A DNA stretch of 64,000 nt from VFKU01 sp964620045 (GTDB taxonomy: Bacteria; Hydrogenedentota; Hydrogenedentia; Hydrogenedentales; GCA-2746185), in assembly GCA_964620045.1 (NCBI GenBank), contig CAZUJL010000006.1:1-64000 (forward strand). Direction: 5' to 3'. This document shows positions 18,396 to 25,459 of the stretch, piece by piece. The translations under genes were made by a program, and so were the position numbers. Under the pieces are notes generated by a model. That model ran no database searches. It saw nothing but the letters and a program-made list of their open reading frames with translations, and had not been told where the DNA came from. The first letter of the stretch is position 1. Each line of letters begins with the position of its first letter.

Positions 18396-19424
18396 CTACG
18401 CTTCGTCTACCGTTTCCAGCATGTGGACGGTGATGGGTGTGATGAATCCCTTAAGCTGTACGCTGCGCTCTACAAACGCCGCGCCGTCGGCGCCGAGCGC
18501 GATGCGGGTGGGGGTATCGACGACCATTTGGTTCGCCTTCGCCTGTCCCTGTAGCCGCGATGCCAGATTTACATGGCTACCGATGACGGTGACGGACTTG
18601 CGCGATGCGCTGCCAAGTACGCCCAGCGACACGGGCCCTGTCGCGATGCCAACACCGACGTACAACAGCGGCTGTCCATTTTTTTCGCGCGCCTGATTAA
18701 GATGGCGAATTTCGCTGAGCAGCCGGCGGCCCGCGCGCACCGCGAGCACTGGCGCGGATGCGTCCGCGGGCACCATTCCGAAGATCGCCATGATTTCGTC
18801 GCCGATAATCTTGTCCAGCACCCCATGATCGTTTAGCACTGCTGGGATCATCGCGCCGAGATAGGCATTCAACGTTTCGAATACATGCTCCGGCATCGCG
18901 GACTCGCTGAAGGTCGTAAACCCGCGGATATCGGCAAACATCACCGACAGTTCCCGGCGTTCGCCCGAGGCTTCTACATTCGCCAAGCCTTCTTCGAGTC
19001 GCTCGGCGACCTCCTTGCCCAAATACTGATCGAGGATCTTGATTTGCCGCTCGTGTCGCAAGCTGAGCACGTTCATTTTTTGCTGAACGCCCTGTTGCGC
19101 CAATTCCTTCTGCCGCGCATCGACAAACACGATCCAGATCCGCTCGCCCTGCACAAACAGATGAATGTCCGCCGTCGCGCCAGAGGCGGTTTGCATGAAG
19201 GGCAGGTCCATCGGCACGGCATCGGGCGAGACGATGCCGGCGAGGCAGTCGACATGTTCCTCGACCATCTCGCCCGGCCCAAAGGTGTCCAAACCAAAAA
19301 AGGGGAGTGCGCCGCCAGCAGCGATCAACACACCATCGAGATCCGCTTCGAGAAAGGCCACCGCGCGATCGGCGAGCACGCGATCGATCACGGACTCGCG
19401 GACGACTTGTGGCAGTCCATCCAT
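18396..19424 (-). CDS. class III adenylate/guanylate cyclase with N-terminal sensor-like region
   Basis: A 342-residue soluble protein. Residues 1-115 resemble a PAS-like sensor. A coiled linker (DQYLGKEVAERLEEGLANVE) leads to the catalytic domain from about residue 155: MFADIRGFTTFSE (first metal Asp), LDKIIGDEIMAIFG (second metal Asp, base-contacting Lys) and VTVIGSHVNLASRL (transition-state Asn and Arg). Lys with TVIG favours ATP, so cAMP is the likely product. The usual IGD is IGS here. The start lies three bases after the GTPase stop, so translation is probably coupled. Last gene of the four-gene module. Confidence 0.88.
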   Translation of the reverse strand: MDGLPQVVRESVIDRVLADRAVAFLEADLDGVLIAAGGALPFFGLDTFGPGEMVEEHVDCLAGIVSPDAVPMDLPFMQTASGATADIHLFVQGERIWIVFVDARQKELAQQGVQQKMNVLSLRHERQIKILDQYLGKEVAERLEEGLANVEASGERRELSVMFADIRGFTTFSESAMPEHVFETLNAYLGAMIPAVLNDHGVLDKIIGDEIMAIFGMVPADASAPVLAVRAGRRLLSEIRHLNQAREKNGQPLLYVGVGIATGPVSLGVLGSASRKSVTVIGSHVNLASRLQGQAKANQMVVDTPTRIALGADGAAFVERSVQLKGFITPITVHMLETVDEA

Positions 19425-19427
19425 GGA

Positions 19428-19922
19428 CTATGCCAGCATCAGGCGCGTGAGCGTCGTGAACGCTTCTTCGACGCCCGTGCCTTCCTTCGCGCTCGTTTTC
19501 AGCGTCTGAAACCCGCGCGCGCCGACGCCGGCGATGGTTGCCTCGTCGACTTCCCACTCACGCACGAGATCGTATTTGTTGAAGAGGACAATCGCAGGCA
19601 CCGCGGTGCCCTGCGCGTCCGCGGCTTCCTTTATCGCCAGTGCCGTGTCGAGCGTGCTTGCGCGCGTGCCGTCGACTACCAGCAACAACCCCGCGGCGCC
19701 TTTGAGATAATTCAGGCGGATGTCGTTCAATTCGTCCTTACCCTGAATATCCCACAGCAGGAGTTCGATGTCTTGTCCGTCGACGGTGAGGGATTTCTTG
19801 TCGATTTTGACGCCCACGGTGGTGAGGTATTCGTCGGAGAAGATGCTTTTTACGTAGCGCTGGACGAGGCTCGTCTTTCCCACCGAGAACGCGCCGACCA
19901 TGCAGATTTTTTTCTTAATCAT
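19428..19922 (-). CDS. Ras-like small GTPase (MglA/Rup-like)
   Basis: A 164-residue small GTPase. G1/P-loop is GAFSVGKTS, G2 has Thr in TTVGVKID, G3 is WDIQGKDE, G4 is NKYD and G5 is SAK. Overall size and spacing match Rab/Ras-like folds. The residue equivalent to Ras Gln61 is Lys (Asp-Ile-Gln-Gly-Lys). Met 19922 is chosen because the G domain begins there; the open extension to 20081 overlaps the upstream gene and is arginine-rich noise. It lies seven bases after the OmpA-protein stop and three before the cyclase. Prokaryotic Ras-like GTPases are known in polarity control (MglA) and in uncharacterised Rup families. Confidence 0.88.
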   Translation of the reverse strand: MIKKKICMVGAFSVGKTSLVQRYVKSIFSDEYLTTVGVKIDKKSLTVDGQDIELLLWDIQGKDELNDIRLNYLKGAAGLLLVVDGTRASTLDTALAIKEAADAQGTAVPAIVLFNKYDLVREWEVDEATIAGVGARGFQTLKTSAKEGTGVEEAFTTLTRLMLA

Positions 19923-19929
19923 GCCGCGC

Positions 19930-22086
19930 CTACTCGAGCTCGACCAGGTCGACGTAGAACGACACGGCGCGATTAAAGGCTTTATCGGACGGATCGACTT
20001 CCGTCCGAAGCGGCGCTTCGACGCCCACACCCAGCACATGCACGCGCGGATCTTTGATCCCGGCGCCGGCGAGCAATGCACGCGTCTGCTGTGCGCGGCG
20101 CTGGCTCAGTTCCATGTTGCGCACAGCGGTGCCGGTGCTATCCGCGTGGCCCATCAACTGCACGGTGTAATCCATCGCCGCCTGAGTGGCGAGCTCGTGC
20201 AGTCGATTCAACTCTTCGGCGATTTTTTCGATGATTCCGTCCTGCCCGTCCGCGAGGTCGATCGTGGCCACATTGAAATACACACGGAATTCTTCGATTT
20301 TGGTCACCGATTCACGAATCGATTTTAGTTCTGAGTCGATGAGGCCGGTGAAGTCGATCTTTTCCAGACCAAGGATCGACGGCGCCTTGCGGTACGCGTT
20401 CACGATCCATACGTGCGGCGCTTCGCCCTTCGCTACGAGTATCTTGCCGTCCAGCGTCATCGTCACGGAGTCGGGCGGCTCTAGCATCTGCTGCGCGCGC
20501 TCGAGAATAAAGCCTTCGCCGAGGGCCTGATAGGCCTCCCAGCGCTGGTCGAATTTTTGAGGATCCAGATTGAGCGACGCCAAGATCGCGTTGGGATCTT
20601 TCGTGAGCGGATCGCGGAATCCGGATACGACATAGCGTTCGCCGATCTTTACGGAGTTTGTAACGATGATGCCCTGCACCTGCGCGAGCGCGTCGAGGAA
20701 TACGCCGAGGTCGGCGTCCTCGTCTTGCAGCTTGGAATCATCGTAGCTCTCAATCGCCGCAAGCCCGCGCACGATCTGCCGCGCGTCCAGAATCCACTGG
20801 CGCGTGGCGTGGCCCGAGGCTTTTAGCGTATTGCCGTCCATTTCCAGTCGCACCGATTCCGGCGGCAGTAGTGCGCGCGTCGCGCGGTCGAGTTGAAGGG
20901 ACGGCGCGAGCGCCTGATACGGTTCCCATTTCATCTCGACCTTCTTGGCGCTGAGACCAAACTCGGATAACACGCTGGCGGGATCCATCGAGAGAGGATC
21001 GCGCAAGCCGGAGACGTGGTAGGTTCCGCCGCGCTTTTCGATGTCGGTAATGGTGACTCCGGGCACTTCGTCCATTTTTTCCAGTGCCAGCCGCCACGTG
21101 CGGTTTCGTTCCATGCGCACGGCGACGAAGGCCGCGATCGCCACCAGCACGATGGCGATTACGGCCAGCGAATACAGCGGCATTTTTGAGGATTCGGCTT
21201 TGGCTTCGGCCTGGAGCAGGCAGGATTCCAGGTGCCGGTCGCTGGCTGCGAAGGGCTCCGTGTCGCCGTTGAACTGCGCCAGTAAATCAGCCTGCTCGCT
21301 CTCGATGTGTTCGAGCGCCGCCTGGAAGGTGTGCCGGATGTCCATCGGCGCGTTTCCGCGGATCACGGCGACGATCATCGCGCGCGGGCCCTGCTCCATC
21401 CAGAGCGTCAGGTCGCCCATCTCGAGCGTGTTCAACGATTCCTGATCGCCGAGGCGGAACGAGTCGCGCGTGAAATCGCGGATGGCGGAGAGCATGCTCG
21501 CCACCATGTCCGCGTCCTGCGCTTCGATGTCCGGCCGCTGCAGATGCCGCAACACGAGCCCGGTGTCGTTGTGAATGAGGAACACCTGCTCGACGCGATA
21601 AAGCATCGTGTGCAGCATCGCGATCTCGGCGAAGGATTTACCGGATCGCACGGCCTCAAAGCGCCACTGCAGCCCCTTCATCGAGAAGGTCTGCTCCAGT
21701 GCGCGGTTCAAAGACTGCAGGCGTTCGCGCAGCGTCTCCGCGACGGCCTTGCGCATGGCGGGGCCCATCACGGGGAACATCACATCGGCGAGCACCTTCG
21801 AGTTCTTGCGGACCGAGGCCTCGAGCGCCTTTTCCACGTTCGGCTGGATCGCGGCCGTCAGATCGGTGCCGCGCCGCGTGCTGCGCGCGATCGCCTCCGG
21901 CAAGACACGGCTCAACTCGTCCGCGCGCACACCGGGGTCGTTCAGGCGTGTTTCGACGGCGCGCTGACGCGCCTCGACCTCGCCGACCAGGATGTGGCGC
22001 AGCGCGCCAAAGTCGTCGCCATTGCCGTTGGCATGGGGCGTGCCCGTGCGATCGGCGATCGCCTCGTCTGTACTCGGATCTGGCAC
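19930..22086 (-). CDS. one-pass membrane protein: cytosolic sensor-like part, duplicated domain, OmpA C-terminus
   Basis: A 718-residue protein with a GTG start and AAGGCGG upstream. Residues 1-300 are predicted cytosolic and mainly helical, with a segment at about 162-245 (YRVEQVFLIHNDTGLVLRHL) that resembles roadblock/longin-type folds. One transmembrane helix at 304-323. Residues 332-575 hold two tandem copies of a domain marked by RDPLSMDPASVL and RDPLTKDPNAIL. Residues 590-718 are an OmpA-like peptidoglycan-binding domain (GHADSTG, N-x-x-LSQRRAQ). It could link the cell wall to the GTPase encoded next to it. Roadblock proteins are known partners of MglA-type GTPases, which supports this inference. 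Confidence 0.8.
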   Translation of the reverse strand: MPDPSTDEAIADRTGTPHANGNGDDFGALRHILVGEVEARQRAVETRLNDPGVRADELSRVLPEAIARSTRRGTDLTAAIQPNVEKALEASVRKNSKVLADVMFPVMGPAMRKAVAETLRERLQSLNRALEQTFSMKGLQWRFEAVRSGKSFAEIAMLHTMLYRVEQVFLIHNDTGLVLRHLQRPDIEAQDADMVASMLSAIRDFTRDSFRLGDQESLNTLEMGDLTLWMEQGPRAMIVAVIRGNAPMDIRHTFQAALEHIESEQADLLAQFNGDTEPFAASDRHLESCLLQAEAKAESSKMPLYSLAVIAIVLVAIAAFVAVRMERNRTWRLALEKMDEVPGVTITDIEKRGGTYHVSGLRDPLSMDPASVLSEFGLSAKKVEMKWEPYQALAPSLQLDRATRALLPPESVRLEMDGNTLKASGHATRQWILDARQIVRGLAAIESYDDSKLQDEDADLGVFLDALAQVQGIIVTNSVKIGERYVVSGFRDPLTKDPNAILASLNLDPQKFDQRWEAYQALGEGFILERAQQMLEPPDSVTMTLDGKILVAKGEAPHVWIVNAYRKAPSILGLEKIDFTGLIDSELKSIRESVTKIEEFRVYFNVATIDLADGQDGIIEKIAEELNRLHELATQAAMDYTVQLMGHADSTGTAVRNMELSQRRAQQTRALLAGAGIKDPRVHVLGVGVEAPLRTEVDPSDKAFNRAVSFYVDLVELE

Positions 22087-22095
22087 GATACCGCC

Positions 22096-22617
22096 TTACT
22101 TTTTCAGCTTGGTCAACTCGACGTCTTTGCTCAGGCGCAGCGCCATATCCACCAGCAGCGCGGCCAGATCGCCACGGCTCGTCTTTTCGTCGCGCAGCTC
22201 TTCGGTGTTCTTCGCGAGCGACTTCGACAGCGTGGTGGAAGCCGTTGCCAGCTCCGCGCGGACGGACTTGGACAGATCGAGGATCTCGTCGCGCAGGTCG
22301 CGGCGGCTCTTGTTGAGCTGATCGTCGAGGTTGGCCACCTTCTTCGTCAGATCGTCGTCGGTGGACTGGCGCGTCTTCTGCTCGGCGCGCAGTTCGTCCG
22401 TCGCGGCCTTAAACTCTTTCTTCGCATACGCTTCGAGCGAATCGAGACGTTTCCCGACCTGCTCACCCAATTCCTCGAGTTCTTTTCGCAACATCTTCTC
22501 GAGAGCCTTGAGGCGCATTTCGGTGTCACGTTTCTCCGCGCCGAAGAGAATCTCCTTAACCTTGTCGAGATTCTCCACTTCGCGTACGCTAATTCCGTCG
22601 GTGCCTGTCGTTGCCAT
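22096..22617 (-). CDS. cytosolic coiled-coil protein of the GTPase module
   Basis: A 173-residue protein, almost all predicted coiled coil (about residues 25-160, rich in Lys, Glu, Leu and Asp with heptad-like spacing). No membrane segment or enzyme motif. Met 22617 is preferred because AGGAAGGG stands before it; a frame open to 22836 would add a very basic 73-residue extension with no ribosome site. Its stop is nine bases before the start of the OmpA protein, so it is the first gene of the module. Probably an adaptor or effector. Confidence 0.65.
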   Translation of the reverse strand: MATTGTDGISVREVENLDKVKEILFGAEKRDTEMRLKALEKMLRKELEELGEQVGKRLDSLEAYAKKEFKAATDELRAEQKTRQSTDDDLTKKVANLDDQLNKSRRDLRDEILDLSKSVRAELATASTTLSKSLAKNTEELRDEKTSRGDLAALLVDMALRLSKDVELTKLKK

Positions 22618-23336
22618 TAGTTTTCCCTTCCTGAATTTGAAGCCCAAAGACTTCCGGCCCGTCGGGCCGGTGTACGTACTGCGTTTCGACTGCGTCAACT
22701 GTTTCCCTTTTCCGTTCGCCTTCTTCGGCCTCGGCTTTGCCTTCGCGCGCTTTTCCATCACCGAATGCCGTGCGCGCTTCGAACGGGATGTTGACAATAA
22801 TTTCTTCGCTGAGGTAGCCACGCGATCTCCCTTCAAGTGGGCCGGTCTCGGCCCACGATGCCGCTGCGCAACGGAGTTGACCGCGCACAGCGCAACGCGT
22901 GGCGCGCGGGAAATACCTTGCAGGATAATGAAAAACGCGCGAATAAGCTAGTTAGTTTCTTTCGCCGTAGTCTCTTCTCCAGCAACCGTGGAGTACTGCC
23001 GGACGGACGGCCTCCACCGTAAGGTCGTCATTGTGCACTTCGCGTGCCAATAGAATGGGGTGAGGATCGGCAACGTTGCTCCCGTAAGTTTTATAGCTGT
23101 ATGAAATTCTGGCAACGATATCGCGGGCGATTGTCAGGTAAATACCGAACAATTAAAGCCGACTAATGAAAAAGTCCATACAGCATGGCTAGGTTTAGAT
23201 CGCAATGACAGGTCTGCATAACAACGTAGGCCGAAATCCGGTTTTTAACGGTTTTGTATCTTGGCGTATACCAAACTACCGGAAGGTAGGACTGTGGCAG
23301 CGTGGGTATACTGCGGGCCGCTTGGGAGGGTGGCAC
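22618..23336. other. intergenic region between divergent units
   Basis: About 720 bases. It must hold the promoters of the GTPase module (minus) and of the serine hydrolase (plus). The part from 23040 to 23280 is AT-richer. Open frames at 22952-23152 and the in-frame extensions 22618-22836 and 23205-23336 have no ribosome site or domain. GTATACC at 23264-23270 could be part of a promoter for the hydrolase. No RNA gene was recognised. Confidence 0.45.
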
Positions 23337-24446
23337 ATGATGGTTGGCAAATCGGTCAGGCGCGGGGTGGGACTGGCGGTCGTGGCCGCGTTTGCGGCGG
23401 CTTCGTTGCCGGCGCGGGCGGACGACCTTGCGAAGGAGGTCAAGCGCCTCGCGGACGGCATGCTCGATTCCAACCGCACGGCGGGCCTCGCGATCGCGAT
23501 CGACCATGGCGGGAAAGTACTGTTGAACGAAGGCTACGGCTTCGCCGACCTGGAGAAAAAGGAACGCGCGACGCCGGACACGGTGTACCGCATTGGATCG
23601 ATCACGAAGCAGTTTACCGGAGTGGCTATCATACAACTGAAGACCGCGGGCAAACTGAAACTGGAAGACGAAATTCAAACCATCCTCCCCGAGTATCCCG
23701 CGCCGCCGAAACCGGTGACGGTGCGCAATCTCCTGCAGCACACCTCCGGCATTCCGAGTTTTACCGACTTGCCGTCGTATCTGCCCAACATGCCCGAGGA
23801 TGTGACGCACGCGGATATGATTGCCCGCTTCGACACGATGCCGCTGTCCTTCGATCCCGGCACGCAGTGGCACTACAACAATTCGGGCTACTACTTGCTC
23901 GGCATGATTATCGAGAAGCTTAGCGGGCAGACGTACTCCGGCTATGTCGAGCAGAATCTGTTTGGTCCGGCCGGCATGACGCAGTCGGATTACGAGACCC
24001 CGCAGACCGTGCGCGCGCAGGGGTATCGCCGCAACGGCGAAAAACTTTTGATCGCGGGGCCGCTCAGCATGACGCAGCCCTTCTCCGCCGGCGCGCTGGA
24101 TTGCACGGCGGGTGATCTCGTGAAGTGGGCGCGCGCGCTCGTGGATGGAAAGCTCACGCCGCCCGACGCTTTCGCCCAAATTACGGGCGACACCTATCAA
24201 ACGGGCGGAGCGGGCGAGAACTACGGTTATGGCATCGGCGTCTCCGTGGACGAGGGCCGCAAGATCATCAGCCACGGCGGCGGGATAAACGGCTTCGCGA
24301 GCCTGCTCGCGTACTATCCGGAAACGGACCACACAGTCGTGGTTCTAGCGAACACAGAAGGCTTTAATTGCGGCGCCCTGGTGCGGCGGATTATCGAGTT
24401 GCTTGATCCGGCCGAGACTACCAGCGCCGAGAAAAACGGAGACTAA
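23337..24446 (+). CDS. serine hydrolase, beta-lactamase class C/penicillin-binding-protein family
   Basis: A 369-residue exported protein. Signal peptide residues 1-28 (core RGVGLAVVAAFAAASLPARA). The Beta-lactamase (AmpC-like) domain has the nucleophile motif SITK, the second motif YNN in HYNNSGYYLLG and the third motif HGGG in ISHGGGINGF. Family members include D-alanyl-D-alanine peptidases, esterases and class C enzymes; the substrate cannot be told. GGGAGGGTGG precedes ATG 23337. The class A-like gene begins five bases after its stop, forming a two-gene operon. Confidence 0.85.
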   Translation: MMVGKSVRRGVGLAVVAAFAAASLPARADDLAKEVKRLADGMLDSNRTAGLAIAIDHGGKVLLNEGYGFADLEKKERATPDTVYRIGSITKQFTGVAIIQLKTAGKLKLEDEIQTILPEYPAPPKPVTVRNLLQHTSGIPSFTDLPSYLPNMPEDVTHADMIARFDTMPLSFDPGTQWHYNNSGYYLLGMIIEKLSGQTYSGYVEQNLFGPAGMTQSDYETPQTVRAQGYRRNGEKLLIAGPLSMTQPFSAGALDCTAGDLVKWARALVDGKLTPPDAFAQITGDTYQTGGAGENYGYGIGVSVDEGRKIISHGGGINGFASLLAYYPETDHTVVVLANTEGFNCGALVRRIIELLDPAETTSAEKNGD

Positions 24447-24451
24447 GACCG

Positions 24452-25453
24452 ATGAAACGATTGCGTGTGCGTGCCGCCGGACTTATTTTTTGTTTCTTGG
24501 CCGCTGCCGCCCATGCGCAGACGGTCGAGCGTGCGGCAGCATTGGAGCGCGAGTTCGCGCGGATCGCGGCATCGTCCGACGGCAAAGTGGGCGTAGCCGC
24601 CGTGCACCTGGGTACCGGTGAATCCGCGTACCTCAATCCCGGCGAGTCGTATCCGATGGCCAGCACTTACAAGGTCGCGATTGCGGCGAAACTGCTGCAA
24701 CGCGTGGACGCGGGTGAACTCGCGCTGAACCAGATGATCGAAATTAAAGCGGGGGACCTTAGCCCCGGCAGCGGCATGATGAGCCAGCGCCTGACGAAGC
24801 CGGGCGTGCAGCTTTCCATCGCGAACCTGCTCGACCTGATGCTCACGATCAGCGACAACAGCGCGACGGACAAATGCCTGGAACTCGCCGGCGGCAAGGA
24901 CGCTGTGAATGCGCGGCTCGCGGAGCTTGGTGTGCGCGGCGTGCGCGTGGATCGCCCGACCCGGCAACTTATCGGCGACTACGTGGGCATCAAAAAGCTG
25001 CCGCCGCGCGAAACCTCGACACTCGAAGAATTCGGAAAGCTCAATAGTGCCAACGACGACAAGCATCGCGAAAAGGCCGCCCAGAAATTCGCGAAGGACC
25101 CGCGCGACACGGCGACGCCGGAAGGCATGGCGCGCCTGTTGCAGGAAATCTGGGCCGGCGACGCGCTGTCGGCCGAGAATACGAAGCTGATGAAGGACAC
25201 GATGACGGCCTGCGAGACCGGCCTGAACCGAATCCGCGGCATATTGCCGCCCGGTACGCCGGTGGCCGACAAAACCGGCACGATTGGTGGATCGACGAAC
25301 GACGTGGGCGTGATTACGCTGCCGGATAACGGCGGTGACGTGGCGATTGTGGTCTTTGTGAAAGATTCGGAGCGCGATGTGCCGGAGCGGGAGAAGGTGA
25401 TTGCGCAAGTAAGCCGCGCGGCCTACGACTATTTCCTGTTTCGCGCGCGCTGA
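24452..25453 (+). CDS. class A beta-lactamase-like serine hydrolase
   Basis: A 333-residue exported protein with signal peptide (core AAGLIFCFLAAAAHAQ). The fold has STYK (Ser70-x-x-Lys73), SDN (Ser130-Asp131-Asn132) in ISDNSATDKCLEL, and KTG in ADKTGTIGGSTNDVG. Before DPRDTATPEGMARLL lies a longer than usual omega-loop region (about residues 175-225) in which a clear ExxLN Glu166 motif is not evident. It may therefore be a true beta-lactamase of a divergent group or a related peptidase. It is translated with the preceding class C-like gene; an RND permease converges. Confidence 0.8.
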   Translation: MKRLRVRAAGLIFCFLAAAAHAQTVERAAALEREFARIAASSDGKVGVAAVHLGTGESAYLNPGESYPMASTYKVAIAAKLLQRVDAGELALNQMIEIKAGDLSPGSGMMSQRLTKPGVQLSIANLLDLMLTISDNSATDKCLELAGGKDAVNARLAELGVRGVRVDRPTRQLIGDYVGIKKLPPRETSTLEEFGKLNSANDDKHREKAAQKFAKDPRDTATPEGMARLLQEIWAGDALSAENTKLMKDTMTACETGLNRIRGILPPGTPVADKTGTIGGSTNDVGVITLPDNGGDVAIVVFVKDSERDVPEREKVIAQVSRAAYDYFLFRAR

Positions 25454-25459
25454 CGAGGT

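Noticed and set aside
22618..22836. Basic N-terminal extension of the coiled-coil gene
   Set aside because: A strong AGGAAGGG ribosome site lies directly before Met 22617; the extension has no ribosome site and biased composition.
22952..23152. 66-codon open frame on the minus strand
   Set aside because: No ribosome site, no recognisable protein; in an AT-richer promoter spacer.
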